A stretch of 7,008 bases of DNA from CAHJXF01 sp039936235 (lineage in GTDB: Bacteria > Pseudomonadota > Gammaproteobacteria > Burkholderiales > Burkholderiaceae_D). Below are positions 1 to 6,536 of the stretch, in pieces. The notes under the pieces were generated by a model. That model made no database searches. It was given only the letters and a program-made list of their open reading frames with translations, and was not told where the DNA came from. A program made the position numbers and the translations under genes. The stretch covers positions 1 through 7,008 of the forward strand of contig JBDTIS010000211.1 in the NCBI GenBank assembly GCA_039936235.1, read 5' to 3'. Within the stretch, counting starts at the first letter, position 1. Each line of letters starts with the position of its first letter.

Positions 1-478
1 GGCCGGACGCGATCAGCACCTGCTCGAACGCGAGCTTGGCGTGCTGGAACGCGAGCAGCGGCTTCTGTACGCAGATCGCCGACAGCAGCACGACCTGCGA
101 GACGCCCGCGGTCTGCGCGGCCTCGAGGACGTGGACGTGCGCGCGATGATCGATCGCCCACGCGTCGGCGGGCGCCCCGGTACGGGAGGCGAGACACGAC
201 ACGAGCGCGTCGAAGCGCTCGCCGCGGAAGCCGTCGCGGGCGAGCGATGCAGGATCACCGACGTCGCCGAGGCGGACCGTCGCACCGGCGAGCAGCCGTG
301 TGCTGTCGTCGCCCGACAGCGCGCCTCGGACGCCGGCGTGCGGCCGCACCAAGCACACGACGTCGTGCCCGCGCCGGACCAGCGCGCGGACGGTGGCCTG
401 GCCGATCGTGCCGGTGCCGCCGACGACGAAGACGCGCCGTGGTGTCGCGGGGAGGTTCTGTTGGATGGGGGAGGTCAT
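1..478 (-). CDS. bciA: Divinyl (proto)chlorophyllide a 8-vinyl reductase BciA, N-terminal part (gene continues past left edge)
   Basis: This enzyme reduces the C8 vinyl group of divinyl (proto)chlorophyllide to ethyl, using NADPH, in chlorophyll and bacteriochlorophyll synthesis. The frame is open from an ATG at 478 to the window edge, giving 159 codons. An N-terminal Rossmann fold is visible: hydrophobic strand plus GGTGTIG at residues 20-26. VSCLASR (93-99) and LLSAICVQKPLL (131-142), followed by AFQHAKLAFE, closely match the blocks I recall from plant DVR and bacterial BciA proteins. They separate it from general NmrA or epimerase-like reductases. An in-frame ATG at 517 would add 13 residues; neither start has a strong ribosome site. 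I chose 478 because the shorter form already has a leader before the Rossmann strand. The gene is divergent from the DUF3429 gene. The C-terminal half is outside the window, so intactness is unknown. Confidence 0.9.
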   Translation of the reverse strand, partial: MTSPIQQNLPATPRRVFVVGGTGTIGQATVRALVRRGHDVVCLVRPHAGVRGALSGDDSTRLLAGATVRLGDVGDPASLARDGFRGERFDALVSCLASRTGAPADAWAIDHRAHVHVLEAAQTAGVSQVVLLSAICVQKPLLAFQHAKLAFEQVLIASG

Positions 479-549
479 CTTCGTGCAGTAGTCCGAAAGG
501 GCGCGATCATCGCCCATGCCGGCCACGACAGGCTCGCGGCCGGTCGATA
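479..549. promoter_or_regulatory. Divergent intergenic region between bciA and the DUF3429 gene
   Basis: These 71 bp separate two genes read in opposite directions, so promoters for both should lie here or extend into the coding sequences. I see no clear sigma-70 -35/-10 pair. I also see no TGT-N12-ACA palindrome of the kind bound by the photosynthesis repressor PpsR/CrtJ. If bciA really starts at 517, the gap shrinks to 32 bp. The regulatory role is inferred only from the divergent layout. Confidence 0.35.
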
Positions 550-1020
550 ATGACGTTTCCCGAACCCGGAATCACCACCTTGTCAGTCTCGACTCCGCAT
601 CCGCCGTCGCCCGTCGCGCTCGGCCTTGGCTATCTCGCCGTGCTGCCGTTCGTCGTCGGCGCCCTGCTCGTCTGGGTCGCCGGCGCGGGATGGCATGCGA
701 CCGTTTCGCAGGCACTGTCCGCTTACGCCGCCGTCGTGATTTCCTTCATCGGCGCCATCCATTGGGGTTTCGCCTTCCCGCAATCCACGCCGGCGCCGCG
801 ATTGTTCGTGTGGGGCGTGGTGCCTTCGCTGGTGGCGTGGGTCGCCGTGCTACAGGCGCCGCGGATCGGCCTGCTCATCCACGCGGCGATGCTGGTGACC
901 TGCTACCTCGTGGATCGGGTCGCCTACCCGCGACAGGACGCCGCCGCGTGGCTGCCACTGCGTCTGCGCCTGACGCTGTTCGCGACCGTCTCCTGCCTTG
1001 TCGGCGCTGCCGGAAGCTGA
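550..1020 (+). CDS. DUF3429 family small integral membrane protein
   Basis: The protein has 156 residues and about five predicted membrane helices, near residues 26-47, 57-75, 84-101, 105-122 and 139-154. The second helix carries SFIGAIHWGFA (65-75). This Gly-Ala-Ile-His-Trp-Gly block is typical of the DUF3429 family, which also includes the mitochondrial protein TMEM69. No biochemical function is established for the family, and I do not assign one. The ATG at 550 is the most upstream sensible start; an in-frame TTG at 580 is an alternative that would remove ten residues. No strong ribosome site is seen. The gene is divergent from bciA and lies 49 bp upstream of the MATE gene on the same strand, so it may be co-transcribed with that gene. 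The His-Trp pair inside a membrane helix would be the first place to look for a cofactor or ion site. Confidence 0.8.
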   Translation: MTFPEPGITTLSVSTPHPPSPVALGLGYLAVLPFVVGALLVWVAGAGWHATVSQALSAYAAVVISFIGAIHWGFAFPQSTPAPRLFVWGVVPSLVAWVAVLQAPRIGLLIHAAMLVTCYLVDRVAYPRQDAAAWLPLRLRLTLFATVSCLVGAAGS

Positions 1021-1069
1021 AGCGTCCGGCGTGGCGCGCGCAGGCACGCCGTTCGTCGAAGATTCGTCG

Positions 1070-2455
1070 ATGACCTCCGCGCCGTCCGCGAAAGCGAGGA
1101 CGGCGCTGAAAGACACACGGCCACTGTGGCGGACGTTCGTCGCGTTCCTCGGACCGATGTTGCTCGGCAACGTGCTGCAGGCGATGTCCGGAACGATCAA
1201 CAGCGTTTTCATCGGGCAGATGCTCGGCACGAACGCGCTGGCCGCCGTCGCGTCGGTCTTCCCGATCGTGTTCTTCCTGATCTCGCTGGTGATCGGCGTC
1301 GGCGCCGGCGCATCGGTCCTGATCGGGCAGGCGTGGGGCGCGCGTGAGGCCCACAAGGTGAAGGCCATCGCAGGGACCGCGCTCGCACTCGGCCTGATGC
1401 TCGGCGCGCTGATCGCGCTGATCGGCGGCACCTTCACCGAACCGATGCTGCGCTTCCTGCAGACGCCGGCGGCCGTCCTGCCCGATGCGATCGGTTATGC
1501 GAGGGTGATGATGTTCGCGATGCCCGGTCTGCTGGTCTTCATCCTGGCGACGCAGCTGATGCGCGGGGTCGGCGACACCGTCACGCCGCTGTTCGCGCTG
1601 ATCACGTCGACCACGGTCTCGTGCCTGCTGACGCCGGCACTCATCCGCGGCTGGTGGGGGCTGCCGATGCTCGGCGTCACGTCGGCGGCCGCGGCGTCCA
1701 TCGGCTCGTTCATCGTCGCGCTCGCGGCGATGGCGCTGTACATGCGGTACAAGCGGCACCCGCTCGCGCCGGACCGCGCGTTGCTGCGCTCGTTGCGGAT
1801 CGATCCGGCGCTGCTGAAGCTGGTGCTCAGGATCGGCCTGCCGACCGGCATGCAGGTGATCGTGATGTCGCTCGCCGAGATCGCGCTGCTGTCGCTCGTC
1901 AATCGCTTCGGCGCCGACGCAACTGCGGCCTACGGCGCCGTCAACCAGGTCGTCAACTACGTCCAGTTCCCGGCGATCTCGATCGCGATCACCGCGTCGA
2001 TCCTCGGGGCGCAGGCGATCGGTGCCGGACGCGTCGACCTGCTCGGCGCGATCACGCGGACCGGTCTGAAGCTGACGCTCTGCGGGACCGGCGTCCTGGT
2101 CGTCGTCGGCTACCTGATGTCGCGACATCTGATCGGCGTGTTCATCACGAGTCCGCCGGTGGTCGAGCTCGCGCAGTCGTTGCTGCACATCATGTTGTGG
2201 AGCAGCGTGGTGTACGGTTGCGCCGCCGTACTGGGCGGCGTGATGCGCGCGTCCGGCGCAGTGCTGGTGCCGACCGGCATCTCGATCCTGTGCATCGTCG
2301 CCATCGAACTGCCATCCGCTTACGCGCTCGCCGATCGCTTCGGCATCGAAGGTGTGTGGATGGCGTATCCGATCACCTTCGTGGCGATGCTGGCGTTGCA
2401 GAGCGCGTACTACCTGCTGGTGTGGCGCAAGCAGAAGGTCGAGCGGCTGGTCTGA
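1070..2455 (+). CDS. MATE family multidrug/cation antiporter (NorM/DinF-like)
   Basis: This inner-membrane exporter is expected to expel drugs or other organic cations in exchange for sodium ions or protons. The 461 residues match the usual MATE length and hold about twelve hydrophobic segments in two homologous halves. The first half includes PMLLGNVLQAMSGTINSVFI (29-48) and ATQLMRGVGDTVTPLFALI (160-178). The second has the matching PTGMQVIVMSLAEIALLSLV (258-277) and GVMRASGAVLVPTGISIL (390-407). This internal repetition is the family signature. The ATG at 1070 leaves a normal 20-residue cytoplasmic leader. An in-frame GTG at 1031 and a TTG at 998 that overlaps the DUF3429 gene are possible but would add unconserved-looking sequence. 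The gene converges with the TRAP permease gene, with 46 bp between stops. The substrate cannot be read from sequence. Confidence 0.9.
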   Translation: MTSAPSAKARTALKDTRPLWRTFVAFLGPMLLGNVLQAMSGTINSVFIGQMLGTNALAAVASVFPIVFFLISLVIGVGAGASVLIGQAWGAREAHKVKAIAGTALALGLMLGALIALIGGTFTEPMLRFLQTPAAVLPDAIGYARVMMFAMPGLLVFILATQLMRGVGDTVTPLFALITSTTVSCLLTPALIRGWWGLPMLGVTSAAAASIGSFIVALAAMALYMRYKRHPLAPDRALLRSLRIDPALLKLVLRIGLPTGMQVIVMSLAEIALLSLVNRFGADATAAYGAVNQVVNYVQFPAISIAITASILGAQAIGAGRVDLLGAITRTGLKLTLCGTGVLVVVGYLMSRHLIGVFITSPPVVELAQSLLHIMLWSSVVYGCAAVLGGVMRASGAVLVPTGISILCIVAIELPSAYALADRFGIEGVWMAYPITFVAMLALQSAYYLLVWRKQKVERLV

Positions 2456-2501
2456 TCGGTCAGGCTGTCGCGGGGATCTTCATCCACCGATGGGCGTCGG
2501 G

Positions 2502-4397
2502 CTACTTCGCGAGGAAGCCGATCGCCAGCCACGGCACGAGGGCCACCACGGCCAGTCCGATCATCAACGCGATCAGGTAGCCGACGATCGGCTTCATGCC
2601 GACCGCGGGATCGACACGCCCGATCGCGCAGGCCGCGTAGTACCCGACCCCGAACGGCGGTGCGAACAGCCCGATGCCCATCGCGAGCACGACGATCATC
2701 GCGTAATGGACCTCGTGGACGCCGACGATGCGCGCGATCGGGAACAGGAGCGGCCCGAACAGCACGATCGCCGGGATGCCTTCGAGGACGCTGCCGAGCA
2801 CGACGAACGCGACGATCGAGATCGCGATGAAGCTCGCCTTGCCCCCCGGCAGCGATCCCATCGCCTGCGCGAGCGCGTTCGAGAAGCCCGACTGGGTCAG
2901 CGCCCATGCCATCGCGGTGGCAGTACCGATGATCAGCAGGATCGCGCCCGACAGGCTGCCCGTGTCGACCAGCAGTTTCGCGAGCGCGCGGGGTGGACAG
3001 CGGCGATAGACCAGCGCGCCGATCGTGAACGCGTAGACGACGCCGATCGTCGAGACCTCGGTCGCGGTCGCGATTCCTTCGATCACAGCCGCGCGGATGA
3101 TGAACGGCAGCGCGAGACCCGGCAGCGCGATCGCGAACAGCTTCGCGACCGTGCGCCACGACGCGCGCACCGACGTCGGCACCTCGTCCTTCGCGCGCCA
3201 GCGGGCGACCGCCGCGAGCGCGATCGCGAGGACCAGCGCGGGCACCAGGCCGCCGGCGAACAGCGCGGCGATCGACACGCCGGTGACCGATCCGATGGTG
3301 ATCAGGACCAGACTCGGCGGGATCGTCTCCGACATCGCGCCGGACGCCGACAGCAGCGCGACCAGTTCGCCGGGCCGTGCGCCGCGCGCCTTCATCTCGG
3401 GGAACAGCACCGGCGCGACGGCGGCCATGTCGGCGGCCTTCGCACCGGAGATGCCGGACACCAGCACCATCGCCCCGAGCAGCACGTACGACAGGCCGCC
3501 CTTCACGTGACCGACCAGGCTCGCGAGGAAGTCGACCATCTTCTTCGCCATCCCGGTGACTTCGATCAATCCGCCGAGAAAGATGAACAGCGGGACCGCC
3601 AGCAGGATCAGATGCGACATCCCTTCGTCCATGCGACCGACGACGACCGACGTCGGGACGTTGGTCGCCAGCACGATGAAGCCGACGGTCGCGAGGCCGA
3701 ACGAGAACGCGATCGGAATCCCGGACAACACCATCGCGGCGACGCCGACGACGAAGAACACGACGAGGTTCCAGCGACCGAGGGAGCCGACCGCAGTGGG
3801 TGCATAGCGGACAAGTAACGCGGCGCCGACGACGAACGCCAGCGCGGCACCGCCGACCAGTGCCACCTGCCGCCATGTCGCGCGCTGCGCGAGTTGCAGC
3901 AGCGCGAAGATCGCCATCAATGCGATACCGATCGGTAGTGCGCCCGCGCGCCATGCGTTGGCGATCTCGAGCGCCGGTGTCGTGATGTCGGCCTCGCCGC
4001 GCGCGTACTCGTAAGCGGGCGGAAAGACGAGCACGAGGAACACGAACGGCACCACCAGCGCGGCGGTCTCGGCCCAGGTCCTGCGTGCGGCCGACATCCG
4101 CGCGACCAGCGCGGTCATCCGCATGTGCGCGCTCTTCTCGAACGCCACGACGGCGCCGAGCATCGCCAGCCACATGAACAGGATCGACGCGAGTTCGTCG
4201 GACCAGACCAGCGGGCTGTGGAAGCCGTAGCGCGAGACGACGCCGGCGAACAGGACGACGATCTCGACGACGACGAGGATCGCTACCGGGAGTTCGACGA
4301 CCAGCGCGAGGATATGCTCGGTCCTAGCGGCGAGACGAGTGAAGGCGTTGTTCGGCTGGACGGCGGGGGGGCCGCCGGACTGAAAGGCGACCGTCAC
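2502..4397 (-). CDS. dctQM: TRAP transporter fused permease, small plus large subunits (DctQM)
   Basis: This membrane part of a tripartite ATP-independent periplasmic transporter imports the ligand delivered by DctP, driven by a sodium gradient. The 631 residues join both permease subunits. The DctQ-like part spans about residues 30-170, with SRYGFHSPLVWSDELASILF (55-74) and an AHMRM block (90-94). An extra hydrophobic segment at about 178-197 links it to the DctM-like part (about 210-630). The latter carries GISGAKAADMAAV (315-327), SETIPPSLVLI (356-366) and GLFAPPFGVGYY (576-587), all typical of the large subunit. A linker helix is expected in QM fusions, to set the topology. The start is GTG at 4397; an in-frame stop at 4431-4433 excludes longer forms, and no good Shine-Dalgarno is seen. 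The gene lies 176 bp downstream of dctP on the same strand and is probably in its operon. The substrate class cannot be told from the permease. Confidence 0.93.
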   Translation of the reverse strand: MTVAFQSGGPPAVQPNNAFTRLAARTEHILALVVELPVAILVVVEIVVLFAGVVSRYGFHSPLVWSDELASILFMWLAMLGAVVAFEKSAHMRMTALVARMSAARRTWAETAALVVPFVFLVLVFPPAYEYARGEADITTPALEIANAWRAGALPIGIALMAIFALLQLAQRATWRQVALVGGAALAFVVGAALLVRYAPTAVGSLGRWNLVVFFVVGVAAMVLSGIPIAFSFGLATVGFIVLATNVPTSVVVGRMDEGMSHLILLAVPLFIFLGGLIEVTGMAKKMVDFLASLVGHVKGGLSYVLLGAMVLVSGISGAKAADMAAVAPVLFPEMKARGARPGELVALLSASGAMSETIPPSLVLITIGSVTGVSIAALFAGGLVPALVLAIALAAVARWRAKDEVPTSVRASWRTVAKLFAIALPGLALPFIIRAAVIEGIATATEVSTIGVVYAFTIGALVYRRCPPRALAKLLVDTGSLSGAILLIIGTATAMAWALTQSGFSNALAQAMGSLPGGKASFIAISIVAFVVLGSVLEGIPAIVLFGPLLFPIARIVGVHEVHYAMIVVLAMGIGLFAPPFGVGYYAACAIGRVDPAVGMKPIVGYLIALMIGLAVVALVPWLAIGFLAK

Positions 4398-4437
4398 CGG
4401 ATGGTGCTCGTCGCGTTGATCCTGGATTCGCTATGAA

Positions 4438-4540
4438 AGCGGATCTCATCCCGACGCAGCGCAGCGACGAGGGATCTCACCGACGGGTCGCCATGATCAA
4501 GGGGATGAGATTTCTCACTGCGTCCGAAATGACAAGGCGA
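4438..4540. repeat. Short interspersed-type repeat with inverted partner between dctP and dctQM
   Basis: ATCTCATCCC at 4443-4452 is matched exactly on the opposite strand at 4502-4511, giving 10-bp inverted arms about 49 bp apart. GGATCTCA occurs twice in direct orientation, at 4441-4448 and 4472-4479. Read on the minus strand, 4502-4535 has the form TTGTCATTTCGGACGCAG then TGAGAAATCTCA. On the plus strand, 4447-4479 has the related form TCATCCCGACGCAG then GAGGGATCTCA. The two look like head-to-head copies of one degenerate element. This resembles the widespread dispersed repeats that begin with TCAT(T/C)CC and end with a GAATCTC-like box. Family membership is from memory of the pattern. In the dctP transcript it could fold into a long hairpin and limit read-through or protect the dctP mRNA. 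Confidence 0.6.
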
Positions 4541-4573
4541 CGAGGTCGTCGGCTTCGAGTGGACTGCGCTCGT

Positions 4574-5620
4574 CTAGGCGAGTGACCCCGAAGCCTTCTC
4601 CAGCAAACCCCAGGCCTCCGCCCCGTACTTCCCCTTCCACTCCGCATAGAACCCCGCCTTGCGCAGCGCATCCCGGAACTCTTGGGGCTTCGGCTGGTTG
4701 AATACGAGTCCCTGCTTCGCGAGCTCGTTCTGCAGGCCGGCGTTGAGCTTCGCCGTGTCGGTGCGCTCGGCCATGGCCGCATCGTTCCAGTTGCGCGCGA
4801 CGATGACCTGCAGGTCGGGCGGCAGCCTCTCCCAAGCACCCTTGTTCGCGAGCATCCAGAAGCCGTCCCACATGTGATTCGTCATCGAGCAGTATTTCTG
4901 CACTTCGTAGAGCTTGGCCGTCGAGATGACCGCGAGCGGATTCTCCTGGGCTTCGACGATCTTCGTCTGAAGCGCCGAGTAGACCTCGGCGAAGTTGATG
5001 CTGGCCGGCGACGCGTCGAAGGCCTTGAACATCGATGTCCACAACGGACTGACCGGCACGCGGATCTTCAGGCCCTTCAGGTCGGCGGGCGACACGATCG
5101 GCTTCGTGCTGGTCGTGATCTGACGGAAGCCGTTGTCCCAGATCCGGTCCATCGCGACGAGACCCTTCTTGCCGATCTCGGCGCGCACGTACTTGCCGAG
5201 CTCGCCGTCCATCGCCTTCCATACCGCGTGGTAGTCGGCGAACGCGAAGCCGATACCGTTGATCGACGCGACCGGCACCAGTGTCGACAGGATCAGCCCC
5301 GACAGCGTGAAGAACTCGATCGCGCCCGATCGCACCTGGCTGAGCATGTCGGTGTCGGAGCCGAGCTGGTTCGACGGGAAGATCTGGAAGACGACGCGAC
5401 CCTTGCTCTCCTTCTCGATCCGGTCCGCGAATTCCTTCGCCCGCAGGTTCATCGGATGCGTGGCCGGCAGGTTGTTCGCGTACTTGTAGTTGAACTCGGC
5501 CGCACGTGCCGGCGCCGCGTAGCCGCCGAGCGCGGCGGCGCCCAGCGCACCGACCGCCACACCGCCGAGCTTGAGCACGTCGCGCCGGCTCGCACCCTGC
5601 CTCATCGACTTCCTGTCCAT
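4574..5620 (-). CDS. dctP: TRAP transporter solute-binding protein DctP, Tat-exported
   Basis: This periplasmic receptor captures the substrate and hands it to DctQM. It has 348 residues, the usual family length. The N-terminus is a twin-arginine signal: SRRDVLK at residues 11-17, a hydrophobic stretch at 18-36 and a probable ARA/A cleavage after residue 40. The mature part shows the DctP fold markers: NQLGSDTDMLSQVRSGAIEF (84-103), LKGLKIRVP (181-189) and EAQENPL (223-229). Arg187 in the KIRVP block matches the arginine that usually pairs with a substrate carboxylate, so an organic acid is likely; I cannot say which. The ATG at 5620 is well supported by a GAGGAG ribosome site six bases upstream. 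The gene is first in the operon, upstream of dctQM, and is divergent from the SDR gene. Confidence 0.95.
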   Translation of the reverse strand: MDRKSMRQGASRRDVLKLGGVAVGALGAAALGGYAAPARAAEFNYKYANNLPATHPMNLRAKEFADRIEKESKGRVVFQIFPSNQLGSDTDMLSQVRSGAIEFFTLSGLILSTLVPVASINGIGFAFADYHAVWKAMDGELGKYVRAEIGKKGLVAMDRIWDNGFRQITTSTKPIVSPADLKGLKIRVPVSPLWTSMFKAFDASPASINFAEVYSALQTKIVEAQENPLAVISTAKLYEVQKYCSMTNHMWDGFWMLANKGAWERLPPDLQVIVARNWNDAAMAERTDTAKLNAGLQNELAKQGLVFNQPKPQEFRDALRKAGFYAEWKGKYGAEAWGLLEKASGSLA

Positions 5621-5626
5621 CGTCGT

Positions 5627-5632
5627 CTCCTC
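5627..5632 (-). promoter_or_regulatory. Ribosome binding site of dctP
   Basis: On the minus strand this reads GAGGAG, six bases before the ATG at 5620. It is one of the two clear Shine-Dalgarno sequences in the window and fixes the dctP start. The downstream permease gene has no comparable site, consistent with more receptor than permease being made. Confidence 0.75.
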
Positions 5633-5782
5633 GTCATCGCCATTGCGATCATTGTCTGTGGTCGCGGGCGCCGCACTCTCGTGCGGCGGCCGAGCCGCGC
5701 GAGTTTACCGAAGGCCCGATCCCGCGGCGATAGGCGTCAACCCGCGGAACGCCGTGCGACGATGACGCCCCGCTCGCGCATC
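5633..5782. promoter_or_regulatory. Divergent intergenic region between dctP and the SDR gene, with a perfect stem-loop
   Basis: This region must hold the promoters of both divergent genes. It contains a perfect 8-bp inverted repeat, CGCCGCAC (5669-5676) and GTGCGGCG (5681-5688), with a TCTC loop. It also contains two copies of CCCGCGG at 5721-5727 and 5741-5747, exactly 20 bp apart. On the minus strand a TTGACG lies at 5735-5740, but no -10 box sits at a suitable distance. The stem-loop lies 48 bp from the dctP start, so it would fall in the dctP leader RNA or act as an operator. No regulator gene is visible in the window. Confidence 0.45.
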
Positions 5783-5789
5783 GAGGAAG
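5783..5789 (+). promoter_or_regulatory. Ribosome binding site of the SDR gene
   Basis: GAGGAAG lies directly before the ATG at 5792, with the GAGG core five bases away. It supports this start over the in-frame ATG at 5762, which has no such site and would add a ten-residue leader unlike the compact N-terminus of SDR enzymes. Confidence 0.7.
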
Positions 5790-5791
5790 CC

Positions 5792-6517
5792 ATGAAGACC
5801 TGCATCGTTACCGGCGCCGCGTCCGGGATCGGCCTCGCGACCGTACGCGTGCTGGTCGCGCAAGGATGGACCGTGGCCGCGTTCGATCGCGATGCCGGCG
5901 TATTCGAGGATCCACGCGTGTCGTGGCAGCGCGTCGACATCACCGACGAGGCCGCGGTCGACGCGGCGGTGGCCGGCATCGCCGCACGCGACGGCGGCAT
6001 CGCAGGACTGGTCAACGACGCCGGCGCCGCCATCGCGAAGCGCTTCGTCGACACCACGGTCGACGACCTGCGCAGGATGCTCGAGATCAACCTGGTCGGC
6101 TCGTTCATCGTCGCGAAGGCCGTCGTGCGCGCGATGCAGGCCGCAGCACGAGGCGGTGCGATCGTCAACGTCGCGTCGACCGCCGGACAGATCGGCCATT
6201 TCGAACGCAGCGCCTACGGTTCGGCGAAGGGCGGCGTGATCGTGCTCACGCAGGTGCTGGCGGTCGAACTGGCCGGCGACCGCATCCGCGTCAACGCCGT
6301 CTCACCGGGACCGGTCGCGACGCCGCTGGTCGATGCGATGCACACCGCGGCGATGCGCGCGCGCTGGACCGACCTGACGCCGCAGCACCGCTACGCCGAG
6401 CCGCGTGAGATCGCCGAGGCGATCGCCTTCCTGCTCGACGATTCGAAGGCCAGCTTCATCACCGGACACGTGCTGAACGTCGACGGCGGGCTGTTGACTG
6501 CGGGCCTGATGCCCTGA
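5792..6517 (+). CDS. Short-chain dehydrogenase/reductase (classical SDR, probably NAD-dependent)
   Basis: This cytoplasmic oxidoreductase is expected to interconvert a hydroxyl and a keto group. The 241 residues fit the classical SDR length. The cofactor motif TGAASGIG lies at residues 7-14. Asp32 at the end of the second strand favours NAD(H) over NADP(H). NDAG at 75-78 stands in for the usual NNAG. Asn100, Ser129, Tyr142 and Lys146 form the full catalytic tetrad, and SPGPVATPL (171-179) and a C-terminal VDGG (230-233) are also typical. The ATG at 5792 was chosen for its GAGGAAG ribosome site. The gene is divergent from dctP, which suggests shared control and possible action on the TRAP substrate. 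The exact substrate is unknown; FabG-like and sugar- or hydroxyacid-dehydrogenase roles are all possible. Confidence 0.92.
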   Translation: MKTCIVTGAASGIGLATVRVLVAQGWTVAAFDRDAGVFEDPRVSWQRVDITDEAAVDAAVAGIAARDGGIAGLVNDAGAAIAKRFVDTTVDDLRRMLEINLVGSFIVAKAVVRAMQAAARGGAIVNVASTAGQIGHFERSAYGSAKGGVIVLTQVLAVELAGDRIRVNAVSPGPVATPLVDAMHTAAMRARWTDLTPQHRYAEPREIAEAIAFLLDDSKASFITGHVLNVDGGLLTAGLMP

Positions 6518-6536
6518 GGTCACTTGCCGGACGGAT

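Noticed and set aside
41..550. A 169-codon plus-strand frame at the left edge
   Set aside because: It is the antisense shadow of bciA; only the minus strand gives a recognisable Rossmann fold and BciA motifs.
875..2188. A 437-codon open frame on the minus strand across the DUF3429 and MATE genes
   Set aside because: Its product is dominated by Arg, Asp, Gln and His with no recognisable domain, and it lies antisense to a clear MATE gene. It is a GC-driven shadow frame.
2455..2491. ATCGGT/ACCGAT inverted repeat between the MATE and dctQM stops, considered as a terminator
   Set aside because: The arms are only 6 bp, the loop is about 25 bases, and there is no T-run on either strand.
2352..3818. 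A 488-codon plus-strand frame antisense to dctQM
   Set aside because: The translation is low-complexity charged sequence with no family motif, while the opposite strand encodes an evident TRAP permease.
5735..5740. TTGACG on the minus strand, considered as the -35 box of dctP
   Set aside because: The only TA-rich candidate downstream, TAAACT, is about 27 bases away, which is too far for a sigma-70 promoter.
4682..5791. A long upstream extension of the SDR frame, open back to 4682
   Set aside because: The extension is antisense to dctP and has no domain; the ribosome site before 5792 and the normal SDR N-terminus there fix the start.
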